Source: Marinobacterium lutimaris (GTDB lineage: Bacteria; Pseudomonadota; Gammaproteobacteria; Pseudomonadales; Balneatricaceae). From it: a stretch of DNA of 64,000 nt. Made by a program: the position numbers and the translations under genes. The DNA is taken from NCBI RefSeq assembly GCF_900108065.1, contig NZ_FNVQ01000009.1, positions 1-64,000 on the forward strand, written 5' to 3'. Of this stretch, positions 27,561-37,389 are shown piece by piece. The notes under the pieces are model-generated. The model was given only the letters and a program-made list of their open reading frames with translations. It was not told the origin of the DNA and ran no database searches. Within the stretch, counting starts at the first letter, position 1. Each line of letters begins with the position of its first letter.

Positions 27561-28256
27561 AGTGCCCTCCATAGATGCTTGTGTGCATTCTAGGGCACCC
27601 TCAGTGTCTCCGTGTTGGTAATTAGAACATCCAATATGTCCCAATTATTAGGCTGACAGCATTCCAGGGGGCGAATGGCCTCCAGACTCTTATCGATCAG
27701 ATCCACAGCCATTGATTGGACTTCATGACCTTGGGCGAGAATCCCGAAGCAAGTCCTGGTTGGCACTGCTGAAGTCCCGTTGTAATAGCCGTTTGCAGAC
27801 GCTCGACTCGTAGTGCGCTATGAGTGCAATCGGCACTTAGCTGACGTTTGGCTCGCAGTGCTCCATACGAGCTACCGGCACAGAGCGGACGCTCATGAGT
27901 CATATAAATGACCGATACCTATGGTTTAGTGCGCACCAAAAATAGGAGCGATTCAGTGTCCACCTGAGTACCACAGTCCAGCATACTAATAACAACAAAT
28001 GGCCCAAGAGAGATATAAGGCACTACAAGAAAGCCGATGTGAAATCTGAGTCAGGACAGGTGTTTCGGGGCATCATCAGGCAGGTAGCCATTGAGCATGC
28101 CTCCATTGGTAACTGGGGTGTATCATCCTTTTTCGGGTGTAGTCCATTATGCTCATTGCATATTGTTACGGATAGTTGCCAAGGGCCGGTAAGACGAGGC
28201 ACACGCTATACGGAAATAGATCCAATCCCGCATTGCAGTGCGCCGACTCCGTCCCA
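27561..28256. other. Junction region between accessory genes and the catabolic block
   Basis: Almost 700 bases without a supported gene. It contains a diverged 45-base tandem repeat (27796 onward) whose length in whole codons explains an apparent open frame on the - strand. No tRNA, integrase or clear attachment repeat was found. The composition looks like decayed DNA and may mark an old insertion or deletion border. Confidence 0.5.
27796..27894. repeat. Diverged 45-base tandem repeat
   Basis: Two adjacent 45-base units (27796-27840 and 27841-27885) agree at about 31 of 45 positions by eye. Examples are CAGACGCTCG against CTGACGTTTG at the start and CAATCGGCAC against CTACCGGCAC near the end. 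A partial third unit starts CGGACGCTC at 27886. Copies are diverged, so the array is old. Confidence 0.5.
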
Positions 28257-30398
28257 TTACCTGTAAAGTATGCCGCTTTTACGAAATGCTTCACGGAAGC
28301 TTTGCGGCAACTGGTAGAGTGGTCCGTTTGCTTGGAGAGATTCGACCCGGTCTGCAAAACGAGAGGCGCCATACTGCTCGATATAACAAAGGGCACCGCC
28401 TCGGAATTTCGGAAATCCGAGACCAAGAATCAGTCCCATATCAACCTCTGCAGCGGTGGCCACTACCCCCTCACTCAGGCAGAGATAGGACTCCAGGCAG
28501 AGCGGTATCATCATCCGATCGATAATCTCTTCATCGCTGATATCGATCGAACGCGTTACCTTCTCTGAAATCAGCTTCAACGCTTGCTTAGTCGCACGCT
28601 TGTCGCGTGCGCCTTTACTGTAGTCGTAGAAACCTGTGCCATTTTTCTGCCCCAAAGCGCCCTGCTCCAGCAGCCATTCGATGATCGGCTTCTCAGCATG
28701 ACCCATCCGTTCAGGATAGCCCTCTTGCAACACCTGATCTGCGTGCACCATGGTGTCCAGACCGATGACGTCCGCCAGATAAGCCGGACCCATCGGCCAG
28801 CCGAATGCTTCCATAACCCGGTCGATGCGCTGGAAGTCGACACCGTCATGTAGCAGGCGGTTAAACGCGTTGAAGTACGGGAACAGTACACGGTTAACCA
28901 GGAATCCTGGACAGTCGTTGACGACAATCGGCACCTTACCAAGGCTCAATGCGTAGCTTAGCGTCGACGCGATTGTCTCATCACTGCTCTGCTTACCCCG
29001 AATCACCTCCACCAGCGGCATCAGTGGAACCGGATTGAAGAAGTGCATACCGCAGAACTGTTGGGGCCGCTTCAACCCTTTTGCTAGCTGGGTAATGGAT
29101 ATTGTTGAAGTATTTGAGGTCAGAATTACACCATCCGCGAATTTCGACTCGGTCTCCTGCAACACCGATGATTTCACCGCCTCGTTTTCAACTACCGCCT
29201 CTACCACCAGATCAACATCGGCAAGCAACGTGTAGTCCAGAGTCGTTGCGATCCGCTCAATGCAGGCAACCTCCTGCTCCACGCTGAGGCGCCCTCTCTC
29301 AACCTGCTTGTCAAACAGCCCATGTGCGGTTGAGATACCTAGATCCAGCGCCTCCTGACGAATATCCTTGAGCACCACCGGGGTACCGCTTAGCGCAGAC
29401 TGGTAGGCGATACCGCCTCCCATGATACCCGCTCCGAGAACGGCTGCCTTTTTCACCGGTTTCACAGCACCAGGGGCCTGCTTGGCGCGCTGGTACACAC
29501 GCTGTTCGTTAATGAACAGCCCCACCAGGCTTTCCGCTTCACTCGATCGGGCAAGCTTAGCGAAACACTCTTTCTCTCGCAGCAGCGCTTTATCGAAGTC
29601 TAATCCCGCATGTCCAGCCACCAACTCGACGATATGACCGGCAGCCGGGTACTGCGGACTCAGGTACTTGGCAAAGCGCTCGGTGAAAGTAGTGATATGT
29701 TCATTGATGGCGGGATCCTGGGCACTCAACGAGGCTTTTTTCCATGGCCGGGCGGTGCGCCAGTCAATCTCCATGGAGACAAGGCGCTCGAGATGAGCCA
29801 AGGCAACAGAGTGCAACTCGTCATCATCAACCGCAGAGGATGCGATTCCAAGCTCCACAGCTCGCTGCGCCTTGATCGGGTTGCCAGAGACCATCATATC
29901 GAGTGCTGGTATGGAACCGACCAGACGACTGAGACGCACAGTGCCGCCCCAACCTGGGCAGATACCCAGTTTGACTTCCGGTAACCCGACGCGGGTTGAG
30001 GTCGTCATAATGCGAGCATCGGCGAGCAACGCCAACTCCAGTCCTCCGCCCAGTGCCATACCATTCACCGCAGCAACGCTGGGGAACGGCAGGCTTTCAA
30101 TCCGGCAGAATAGTGCATGAGCTTTATCCAGCCATTCATCTAACACACCGTTACCCTGGGTGAAAAAAGTGGGAAACTCGAACACATCCGCACCCACGAC
30201 AAAAGTCGATTTGGCGCTTCTGATCAGCAACCCCTTTACATCGGGATCTGATTCAAGCTGTGTCACCGCCCTATCAAGTTCAGCCAGCGCTGCCTGGTTG
30301 AGTGAGTTCGCCGAGCTGCTCTGTTTATCGAGTACAAGCTCAACCAATCCCGATTTACCGGTCAACGGTTTGAGCCTCAACGTATTGCCACTGTACAT
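28257..30398 (-). CDS. fadB: Fatty-acid oxidation complex alpha subunit, FadB type, 713 aa
   Basis: A bifunctional enoyl-CoA hydratase / 3-hydroxyacyl-CoA dehydrogenase. The N-terminal crotonase domain has 'GMALGGGLELALLADARI' and the two catalytic glutamates E121 and E141. A Rossmann domain begins 'AVLGAGIMGGGIAYQSA' near 320 and carries the 'MHFFNPVPLMPLVEV' dehydrogenase His motif. The length matches FadB/FadJ. GAGGAG precedes the ATG. It is the last gene of the operon with ETF and glutaryl-CoA dehydrogenase, so it probably turns crotonyl-CoA into acetoacetyl-CoA. No thiolase (FadA) is nearby, so that step must be supplied elsewhere. Confidence 0.93.
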   Translation of the reverse strand: MYSGNTLRLKPLTGKSGLVELVLDKQSSSANSLNQAALAELDRAVTQLESDPDVKGLLIRSAKSTFVVGADVFEFPTFFTQGNGVLDEWLDKAHALFCRIESLPFPSVAAVNGMALGGGLELALLADARIMTTSTRVGLPEVKLGICPGWGGTVRLSRLVGSIPALDMMVSGNPIKAQRAVELGIASSAVDDDELHSVALAHLERLVSMEIDWRTARPWKKASLSAQDPAINEHITTFTERFAKYLSPQYPAAGHIVELVAGHAGLDFDKALLREKECFAKLARSSEAESLVGLFINEQRVYQRAKQAPGAVKPVKKAAVLGAGIMGGGIAYQSALSGTPVVLKDIRQEALDLGISTAHGLFDKQVERGRLSVEQEVACIERIATTLDYTLLADVDLVVEAVVENEAVKSSVLQETESKFADGVILTSNTSTISITQLAKGLKRPQQFCGMHFFNPVPLMPLVEVIRGKQSSDETIASTLSYALSLGKVPIVVNDCPGFLVNRVLFPYFNAFNRLLHDGVDFQRIDRVMEAFGWPMGPAYLADVIGLDTMVHADQVLQEGYPERMGHAEKPIIEWLLEQGALGQKNGTGFYDYSKGARDKRATKQALKLISEKVTRSIDISDEEIIDRMMIPLCLESYLCLSEGVVATAAEVDMGLILGLGFPKFRGGALCYIEQYGASRFADRVESLQANGPLYQLPQSFREAFRKSGILYR

Positions 30399-30463
30399 CT
30401 ATCTCTCCTCATTATTATTCTCTTGTCCGCCGTCAGATAGCGTCTAGCAACCCACATGGGGCC

Positions 30464-32122
30464 TTACATATTCGGATAGTTGGGACCGCCGGCCCCCTCA
30501 GGCACTGCCCAGGTGATATTCTGGGCCGGGTCCTTGATGTCACAGGTTTTGCAGTGCACGCAGTTCTGTGCATTGATCTGGAAGCGCGGACCCGATGCCT
30601 CTTCGACTATTTCGTACACCCCCGCCGGGCAGTAGCGCTGAGCCGGTTCTGCGAAGGTCGGCAGGTTCTGCTGCAGCGGGATATCCGGGTTCTTCAGCTT
30701 CAAGTGGCAGGGCTGATCCTCTTCGTGGTTAGTGTTGGAGATAAACACCGAGGAGAGCTTGTCGAAGCTGAGCTTGCCGTCCGGCTTCGGGTAGTCGATC
30801 TGTTTGCACTGGTCGGCCGGTTTGAGCTGGGCGTAGTCCGGTTTGTCATCGTGCAGGGTGATCGGCAGCTTGCCGCCGAAGAGGTTCTGATCGATAAAGT
30901 TGAAGGCGCCACCGAGGATCGGACCGAACTTGTGCATCGCCGGGCCAAAGTTACGGGAGCGGAACAGCTCGTCATAGGCCCAGCTGGCTTCGAATTTGTC
31001 CGTGAAGCTGCTCAGTTCTGAGCCGCCTTCATTACCAGCGGCAATCGCTTCAAATACCGCTTCGGCGGCCAGCATGCCGGACTTCATGGCGGTGTGCGTG
31101 CCCTTGATCTTGCTGAAGTTGAGAGTGCCTGCGTTGCAGCCGATCAGCAGACCACCGGGGAATGTCATTTTCGGCAGTGCGTTGAAACCGCCCTTGGTGA
31201 TGGCGCGGGCGCCATAGGCCACACGCTTGCCGCCTTCGAGATGCTCGGCCAGCACCGGGTGATGCTTCAGGCGCTGGAACTCGTCGAACGGGCTGAGCCA
31301 GGGGTTTGTGTAGTTGAGGTCGACGATCAGGCCCACCACTGCCTGGTTATTCTCCAGGTGATAAAGGAAGAAACCTCCGGTCGTGTCACCTTCAAGCGGC
31401 CAGCCGGAACCGTGAACCACCAGACCCGGCTTGTGCTTGGCCGGATCGATATCCCAAAGCTCCTTTAGGCCGATACCGTAGTGCTGGGCGTCAGCCTCGT
31501 TATCAAGCTTGAACTGCTCGATCAGCTGCTTGCCGAGATGACCGCGGCAGCCTTCTGCGAACAGGGTGTACTTGGCGTGCAGCTCCATCCCTTGCATGTA
31601 GTTGGGGCCCTGCTCACCGGCGGCGGTGATACCCATATCACCGGTGGCTATGCCTTTGACTGAACCATCGTCATTAAACAGGATTTCTGCAGCGGCAAAG
31701 CCGGGGAAGATCTCCACGCCCAGGCCTTCCGCCTGTTCCGCCAGCCAGCGGCAGACGTTGCCGAGACTGACCACGTAGTTGTTCAGATCCTGACCTGTGT
31801 TGTGCATGGTCTTGGGAATCAGTGCGTTGGGCAGTTTTTTGGCTGCCGTATCGCTTTTCAGCAGGTAGAGCTCATCCGAGGTCACCAGCATATTCAGCGG
31901 TGCGCCCATTTCTTTCCAGTCCGGGAAGAGTTCATCCATGGCGCGGGATTCGATCACCGCGCCGGAGAGGATGTGTGCTCCCACCTCGGAACCCTTCTCG
32001 ACCACGCAGACCGTCAGCTCCTGTTCTGCTTCCTGAGCCTGTTGCATCAAGCGACAGGCGGCGGACAGGCCCGCAACGCCTGCACCGACGATGACGACAT
32101 CAAATTCCATGGATTCACGCAT
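30464..32122 (-). CDS. Electron-transfer flavoprotein:ubiquinone oxidoreductase, 552 aa
   Basis: Passes electrons from reduced ETF to the quinone pool at the inner membrane. The N-terminal FAD motif 'VIVGAGVAGLSAACRL' and the central quinone-binding region are seen. The C-terminal [4Fe-4S] ferredoxin part is 'CPAGVYEI' and 'NCVHCKTCDIKDP'. Length is standard for ETF-QO. GGAG precedes the ATG. It follows etfA by 29 bases in the same operon, so the whole electron path from acyl-CoA dehydrogenase to quinone is encoded together here. Confidence 0.95.
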   Translation of the reverse strand: MRESMEFDVVIVGAGVAGLSAACRLMQQAQEAEQELTVCVVEKGSEVGAHILSGAVIESRAMDELFPDWKEMGAPLNMLVTSDELYLLKSDTAAKKLPNALIPKTMHNTGQDLNNYVVSLGNVCRWLAEQAEGLGVEIFPGFAAAEILFNDDGSVKGIATGDMGITAAGEQGPNYMQGMELHAKYTLFAEGCRGHLGKQLIEQFKLDNEADAQHYGIGLKELWDIDPAKHKPGLVVHGSGWPLEGDTTGGFFLYHLENNQAVVGLIVDLNYTNPWLSPFDEFQRLKHHPVLAEHLEGGKRVAYGARAITKGGFNALPKMTFPGGLLIGCNAGTLNFSKIKGTHTAMKSGMLAAEAVFEAIAAGNEGGSELSSFTDKFEASWAYDELFRSRNFGPAMHKFGPILGGAFNFIDQNLFGGKLPITLHDDKPDYAQLKPADQCKQIDYPKPDGKLSFDKLSSVFISNTNHEEDQPCHLKLKNPDIPLQQNLPTFAEPAQRYCPAGVYEIVEEASGPRFQINAQNCVHCKTCDIKDPAQNITWAVPEGAGGPNYPNM

Positions 32123-32151
32123 GGCGTACTCCTATTTCAGCGGGTGTCGGG

Positions 32152-33081
32152 TTATAGCTTCTCAGCCAGCTCCGGCAGCGCTTGGAACAGGTCAGCCACC
32201 AGACCATAGTCAGCGATCTGGAAGATCGGCGCTTCCTCGTCCTTATTGATCGCCACGATTACCTTAGACTCCTTCATCCCCGCCAGGTGCTGGATCGCAC
32301 CGGAGATACCCACGGCGATATACAGCTCAGGCGCGACGATTTTGCCGGTCTGCCCCACCTGCAGGTCGTTGCTGACAAAACCGGCATCCACCGCGGCACG
32401 GGAGGCACCAATGGCGGCACCGAGCTTGTCGGCCACGCTATCTAGCAGGGCAAAGTTCTCGCCGGTCCCCATACCGCGACCACCGGAGATGATGACGCGG
32501 GCACTGGCCAGATCGGGACGGTCGGACTTGGCCATCTCTTCGCTGACAAAGGCGGAGGTGCCAGCATCGCAGGCAGTCGTGATGGCGTTGACGATGGCAC
32601 TGCTCCCCTCAGTGGCAGCGGCATCGAACGCCGATGCGCGCACGGTGATTACCTTGACCTCGTCCAGCGACTGCACGGTGGCGATAGCGTTACCGGCATA
32701 GATCGGGCGTTTGAAGGTGTCGGCGGACTCCACAGCGGTGATCTCACTAATCTGGCCCACATCGAGCAGGGCCGCCACACGGGGCATCAGGTCCTTGCCT
32801 GTAGTACCGGCCGGAGCCAGGATGTGACTGAAGCCGGCCGCCTGTTCGACCACCAGTGCGGCCAGATTCTCGGCCAGTGCCTTGTCGTAGACCGGATTGT
32901 CAGCCAGAAGGACATTGCTTACCCCAGCCGCCTTGGCGGCATCGTCCGCCACGGCAGCGCAGCCGCTGCCCGCCACCAACACAGTAATATCGCCGCCGAT
33001 CTGCTGAGCTGCGGTCAACGCGTTCAGGGTGCCCGGATTGAGGGTCTGATTGTCGTGTTCTGCAATAAGTAGAATGCTCAT
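32152..33081 (-). CDS. etfA: Electron-transfer flavoprotein alpha subunit, 309 aa
   Basis: The FAD-binding subunit of ETF. The C-terminal FAD domain contains 'RVIISGGRGMGTGENF' and the family signature 'LYIAVGISGAIQHLAGMKES', followed by 'VIVAINKDEEAPIFQIADYG'. Length is typical. It is 10 bases behind etfB, with GAGGGG upstream of its ATG. It accepts electrons from glutaryl-CoA dehydrogenase and related enzymes. Confidence 0.96.
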   Translation of the reverse strand: MSILLIAEHDNQTLNPGTLNALTAAQQIGGDITVLVAGSGCAAVADDAAKAAGVSNVLLADNPVYDKALAENLAALVVEQAAGFSHILAPAGTTGKDLMPRVAALLDVGQISEITAVESADTFKRPIYAGNAIATVQSLDEVKVITVRASAFDAAATEGSSAIVNAITTACDAGTSAFVSEEMAKSDRPDLASARVIISGGRGMGTGENFALLDSVADKLGAAIGASRAAVDAGFVSNDLQVGQTGKIVAPELYIAVGISGAIQHLAGMKESKVIVAINKDEEAPIFQIADYGLVADLFQALPELAEKL

Positions 33082-33091
33082 ATTCGTCCCC

Positions 33092-33841
33092 TCAGATCAC
33101 TTTCGCTTCGTTTTTAAGCTTGTCCACCAACGCATCCACGCTGTCTACCTTAATACCGGCCTGACGGCTGGCCGGCGTTTCCACCTTCAACAACCGGCTG
33201 TGCTGCTTCAACTCCACACTTAGATCAGCCGGGGTCTTAACCTCGAGGGGCTTGCGCTTGGCCTTCATGATATCGGGCAGCTTGGCATAACGCGGCTCAT
33301 TCAGACGCAGGTCGGTGGTCACGATGGCCGGCAGGACCAGCTCGACGGTTTTCAGGCCGCAGTCCACTTCACGGGTTACCATAGCCTTCTCACCTTCGAC
33401 CTTCACTTCGGACGCGAAGGTGCCCTGGGGACGACCGGTCAGCGCCGCGAGCATCTGGCCGGTCTGGTTGTTGTCGACATCGATCGACTGCTTGCCGAGG
33501 ATCGTCAGGCCCGGCTGCTCGGCTTCCACCACCCTGGCCAGGAGTTTGGCCACGTTGAGCGGCTCCGGCAGATCATCGCACTCGATCTGGATAGCGCGGT
33601 CGGCGCCAAGCGCCAGCGCGGTACGTAGCTGCTCCTGAACCGCTTTCGGTCCGATGGAGGCGACCACTACCTCGGAGGCGATACCCGCTTCCTTCAGGCG
33701 GATCGCCTCTTCCACGGCGATCTCGCAGAAGGGATTGAGAGCCATTTTGACGTTAGCCAGGTCCACATCGGTGTTGTCGGCTTTGACCCGTACCTTGACG
33801 TTGTAATCGATAACGCGTTTTACACTTACCAGTACTTTCAT
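33092..33841 (-). CDS. etfB: Electron-transfer flavoprotein beta subunit, 249 aa
   Basis: The AMP-binding subunit of ETF, beginning '[20 protein letters not shown]' with '[18 protein letters not shown]' and the recognition-loop region '[14 protein letters not shown]'-like segment near 150. Length is normal. It lies 34 bases downstream of the CoA-transferase gene and immediately before etfA. Confidence 0.96.
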   Translation of the reverse strand: MKVLVSVKRVIDYNVKVRVKADNTDVDLANVKMALNPFCEIAVEEAIRLKEAGIASEVVVASIGPKAVQEQLRTALALGADRAIQIECDDLPEPLNVAKLLARVVEAEQPGLTILGKQSIDVDNNQTGQMLAALTGRPQGTFASEVKVEGEKAMVTREVDCGLKTVELVLPAIVTTDLRLNEPRYAKLPDIMKAKRKPLEVKTPADLSVELKQHSRLLKVETPASRQAGIKVDSVDALVDKLKNEAKVI

Positions 33842-33875
33842 AACGTACCTTTCCTCAAAAAATCAGCCCGACGCC

Positions 33876-35111
33876 TTAACGGATCACACCTTTCGCTTCC
33901 AGGGTATCCAGTTGCTCTTTGCGCTTGGGTAAGAGTCTCTCCGTCCGCTCAGGTAACAATCTCTCTAGCACCTCGCGGGTATGCTCACCCAGTTGCGGTG
34001 GCGGCAAATCGGAGTTCACGTGCAGGTTATCGAAGCGGACAGGGTTGCTGACCAGAGACACCTCTCCCGCCTCGGCGTGAGGTAAGTTGAGTTTCATGCC
34101 TCGGTGCTGAACCTGGGGATCGGAAAACACCTGTTCGATGCTGTTGATTGGACCACAGGGCACGCTTTCACACTCCAGCTCACTTAGCCAGAACTGGGAC
34201 GGTTTGGATTTGATCAATTCTTCTATTTGCGGCACCAACAGAGTGCGGTTTTCGACGCGACTGCGGTTAGTGGAAAAACGTTGGTCCTGAGCCAGTTCGG
34301 GGCTACCGGCAACGGCACAGAAACGTTGAAACTGGGTGTCGTTTCCAACAGCCAGGATGATATGGCCATCCGCGGTCGCGAACGCCTGATAGGGCACGAT
34401 ATTGGGGTGGGAGTTACCCAGGCGTCCCGGGGACTGTCCGGAGGTCAGGTAGTTCAACGCCTGGTTGGCGAGAACGCCTACCTGTACATCCAGCAAAGAC
34501 ACGTCTATCCATGCCCCCTCGCCGGTACGATCACGACCAATTAGCGCCGACAAAATGGAAGTGGCGGCGTACATACCGGTAAACAGATCAACAACCGCGA
34601 CTCCGACTTTTACCGGCCCGCCTCCGGGCTCACTATCTGGCTTACCGGTTATTCCCATAAGACCGCCCATGCCCTGCAACAGGAAATCGTATCCCGCCCG
34701 TTTCGCATAGGGGCCGTCCTGGCCGAATCCGGTGATCGAGCAGTAGATCAGATCGGGCTTTACCGACTTCAGGCTTTCATAATCCAGCCCATAGCGCTTA
34801 AGCCCGCCAACCTTGAAGTTCTCCAGTACCACGTCGCAGTTTTTTACCAGATCGCGAACCAGCGCCTGTCCTTCCAGTTGTGCGATATCAATCGCGACCG
34901 ATTGCTTCCCTCGATTGGCACACAAGTAGTACGCAGCATCACCGGTATCACCCAGAAAGGGAGGCCCCCAACCGCGAGTATCATCACCGCGCTCTGGGTG
35001 CTCGATTTTGATCACCTCGGCCCCCATGTCGGCCAGATGTTGAGAACACCAAGGACCCGCCAGGATGCGGGAGAGATCGAGTACGCGAATTCCGGACAGA
35101 GGCTTGTTCAT
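33876..35111 (-). CDS. Class III (CaiB/BaiF) CoA-transferase, probably glutarate CoA-transferase, 411 aa
   Basis: A formyl-CoA-transferase fold enzyme: 'IRVLDLSRILAGPWCSQHLA' at the start, 'CANRGKQSVAIDI' at 64-76, and the probable catalytic Asp175 in 'VVDLFTGMYA'. It lies between glutaryl-CoA dehydrogenase and ETF in one operon, an arrangement known from glutarate catabolism where such an enzyme moves CoA from succinyl-CoA to glutarate. This substrate is inferred from context. A CoA-transferase for another dicarboxylate is possible. GGAGG precedes the ATG. Confidence 0.85.
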   Translation of the reverse strand: MNKPLSGIRVLDLSRILAGPWCSQHLADMGAEVIKIEHPERGDDTRGWGPPFLGDTGDAAYYLCANRGKQSVAIDIAQLEGQALVRDLVKNCDVVLENFKVGGLKRYGLDYESLKSVKPDLIYCSITGFGQDGPYAKRAGYDFLLQGMGGLMGITGKPDSEPGGGPVKVGVAVVDLFTGMYAATSILSALIGRDRTGEGAWIDVSLLDVQVGVLANQALNYLTSGQSPGRLGNSHPNIVPYQAFATADGHIILAVGNDTQFQRFCAVAGSPELAQDQRFSTNRSRVENRTLLVPQIEELIKSKPSQFWLSELECESVPCGPINSIEQVFSDPQVQHRGMKLNLPHAEAGEVSLVSNPVRFDNLHVNSDLPPPQLGEHTREVLERLLPERTERLLPKRKEQLDTLEAKGVIR

Positions 35112-35166
35112 CTTATTTCCTCCAGCATAAAGGGAGGCCCCAGCCTCCCCATAACATCACAGGCGG

Positions 35167-36354
35167 TTAGCAGAACGCTTGCAGACCTGTTTGAGCGCGA
35201 CCCAAGATCAACGCATGGACATCATGAGTCCCCTCGTAGGTGTTCACCGATTCAAGGTTGACCATATGACGCATAACACCGAACTCATCGGAGATACCAT
35301 TGCCACCATGCATATCACGCGCGATACGAGCTATTTCCAACGCTTTCCCGCAGTTGTTACGCTTGATCAACGACACCATCTCCGGTGCCCAGTTGCCGCT
35401 ATCCATCAGACGACCGACCTGCAATGCGGCCTGCAGACCCAGAGTGATTTCGGTTTGCATATTGGCCAGCTTTAGCTGAACCAGCTGATTGGCGGCCAGA
35501 GGACGACCGAACTGCTTACGATCCAAGGTGTACTGACGCGCCGCATGCCAGCAGAACTCCGCCGCACCCAAGGTGCCCCAGGCAATACCGTAACGGGCTT
35601 TGTTGAGGCAGCCGAACGGACCGGACAAACCACTTGCGTTAGGCAACAGGTTCTCCTCCGGCACAAACGCCTCGTCGAGGACGATCTCACCGGTAATTGA
35701 TGCGCGCAGGCTCAACTTGCCTTCGATCTTCGGTGTAGAGAAACCCTCGGTACCGCGCTCGACGATAAAGCCGCGAATTTTGCCCTCATGCGCCTCAGAC
35801 TTGGCCCAAACAACGGCAATGTCAGCGATCGGACTGTTGGTGATCCACATCTTCTGACCGGTTAGCAGATAACCGCCATCGACCTTCTTGGCGCGGGTGA
35901 TCATCGAGCCCGGGTCAGAGCCGTGATCGGGTTCAGTCAGCCCGAAGCAACCAACGATTTCACCGGTGGCCAGTTTGGGCAGGAACTTCTGCTTCTGCTC
36001 TTCAGAGCCGTAACTCTCGATGGGAAACATCACCAGGGAGGACTGCACGCTCATCGCTGAGCGGTAACCTGAATCGACACGCTCCACTTCACGGGCGATC
36101 AGGCCGTAAGCCACATGGTTCAAACCGGCACCGCCGTACTCCTCGGCCACAGTTGCGCCGAGCAGGCCCATCTCGCCCATCTCACTCATGATGTTGCGGT
36201 CAAAACGCTCTTCACGGTATGCACTAAGCACCCGCGGCTGCAGCTCGTTCTGGCAATAGGCCCGTGCGGCCTCACTGATCTGACGTTCATCTTCCGTCAG
36301 CTGTTGATCAAGAAGCAGCGGATCGTCCCAGTTAAAGCTTGAGGAGTGTGACAT
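35167..36354 (-). CDS. gcdH: Glutaryl-CoA dehydrogenase, 395 aa
   Basis: An acyl-CoA dehydrogenase fold flavoenzyme that oxidises and decarboxylates glutaryl-CoA to crotonyl-CoA. It matches the GcdH pattern in detail: '[18 protein letters not shown]' at the N-terminus, '[18 protein letters not shown]', '[16 protein letters not shown]', and the catalytic Glu374 in '[20 protein letters not shown]'. Length is standard. GGAG lies upstream of the ATG. It heads the - strand operon gcdH - CoA-transferase - etfBA - ETF-QO - fadB and is divergent from a GntR regulator, which probably controls it. Confidence 0.95.
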   Translation of the reverse strand: MSHSSSFNWDDPLLLDQQLTEDERQISEAARAYCQNELQPRVLSAYREERFDRNIMSEMGEMGLLGATVAEEYGGAGLNHVAYGLIAREVERVDSGYRSAMSVQSSLVMFPIESYGSEEQKQKFLPKLATGEIVGCFGLTEPDHGSDPGSMITRAKKVDGGYLLTGQKMWITNSPIADIAVVWAKSEAHEGKIRGFIVERGTEGFSTPKIEGKLSLRASITGEIVLDEAFVPEENLLPNASGLSGPFGCLNKARYGIAWGTLGAAEFCWHAARQYTLDRKQFGRPLAANQLVQLKLANMQTEITLGLQAALQVGRLMDSGNWAPEMVSLIKRNNCGKALEIARIARDMHGGNGISDEFGVMRHMVNLESVNTYEGTHDVHALILGRAQTGLQAFC

Positions 36355-36549
36355 TTTTTTAATCTCCGTAACCTGTGTCCCATCCGTTCGAACCCCAACG
36401 TCCGAACCAATATATTCGAATTAGAGTAGCGGCACCTTAGAAAGAGACCGTTTATTATATTTATACTAATAAATAGAATAATACAACCAAGTCGCCAACA
36501 AGATCTGTTTATGGCAGGATGAGCTCCCACCGGAGGTAGCAATACAGAG
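36355..36549. promoter_or_regulatory. Divergent control region gcdH / GntR regulator
   Basis: A 195-base AT-rich gap between divergent genes. Two short palindromes, GTTCGAAC (36386-36393) and ATTCGAAT (36414-36421), share the core TTCGAA and could be regulator sites. The region 36440-36490 is very AT-rich. Exact -35/-10 boxes are not certain. Confidence 0.35.
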
Positions 36550-37311
36550 ATGCAAGAGAAAAAATTCAGCGCGCCGAAGCGAGTTAAACGTGCCGATCAG
36601 ATCGTCGAGTCAGTCAAACGTTGGGTCGCCATCAACGGCAAACAACCAGGGGACCGGTTGCCAAACGAGCGTGAATTGATGGAACAGTTTGACTGCTCCA
36701 AAGGCACCGTCAGAGAGGCGTTAAAGTCACTGGAGGTTCAGGGACTTGTCTCGATCCGCACTGGCCCCAACGGAGGCGCGACGCTGGAACGCGTACCCTA
36801 CGAGAAAGCCAGCGAGCTACTGCGCAACTTCCTGCATTTCGAACAACCCTCCGGCCCGGAAATCTACGCGCTACGCACACTGATCGAGCCCGAGATTGCA
36901 GCACTTGCCACCCCGAAACTGAACACTGAAGATCTGGCGCAGCTGGAATCTCTGGTCAAACGTTGCGAGAGCGCTCCCCAAACATTCGAAGAGCGTATAG
37001 AGCAACGCATCGCAGAACTGGAGTTTCATGTTCTGCTCGCACAACGCTGTGACAACGCCATGCTCGCGTTCATTGGTCGCTTCGTAAACGACATGATCCG
37101 CGACCTGGTAATCTTCAAGAAATCGGCACTGCCCGAGCAACATGAGTTCTCCTGCGCCAATCTGAAATACCATCAACAGCTGCTGCAGGCGTTCCATGAC
37201 AGAGATGCCAGCCGGGCCCGCGCGCTGATGCTGGAGCATATGCAGTCGGCCGAACAGTTCAATCGCGAGCTGGAAGGCCAGCTGAACCAGCACTTTTTAA
37301 CGCCACAATAA
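36550..37311 (+). CDS. GntR-family regulator with FCD domain (FadR-like), 253 aa
   Basis: An N-terminal winged helix includes 'GDRLPNERELMEQFDCSKGT' and 'VREALKSLEVQGLVSIRTG'. The C-terminal all-helical FCD effector domain includes 'YALRTLIEPEIAALATPK' and the metal-site histidines 'EFHVLLAQ' and 'KYHQQLLQAF'. Length is typical of FCD members that sense dicarboxylates or acyl compounds. It is divergent from gcdH, so it probably represses the glutaryl-CoA operon and responds to a pathway intermediate. Confidence 0.9.
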   Translation: MQEKKFSAPKRVKRADQIVESVKRWVAINGKQPGDRLPNERELMEQFDCSKGTVREALKSLEVQGLVSIRTGPNGGATLERVPYEKASELLRNFLHFEQPSGPEIYALRTLIEPEIAALATPKLNTEDLAQLESLVKRCESAPQTFEERIEQRIAELEFHVLLAQRCDNAMLAFIGRFVNDMIRDLVIFKKSALPEQHEFSCANLKYHQQLLQAFHDRDASRARALMLEHMQSAEQFNRELEGQLNQHFLTPQ

Positions 37312-37335
37312 GGACACGCCTGGTGCCATGATCAG

Positions 37336-37368
37336 TGACGGGGACCGCGACAGCACAAGTTCCCGTCA
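37336..37368. terminator. Hairpin between convergent GntR and cupin genes
   Basis: TGACGGG at 37336-37342 pairs with CCCGTCA at 37362-37368 around a 19-base loop. It lies between the GntR stop (37311) and the convergent cupin stop (37390). There is no T run, so it is a weak two-way terminator candidate. Confidence 0.35.
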
Positions 37369-37389
37369 GAAACGCCAAACAGACAAGCT

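Noticed and set aside
27697-27903. 68-codon - strand open frame
   Set aside because: It is created by a 45-base tandem repeat (15 codons per unit) and has no ribosome site or gene-like composition.
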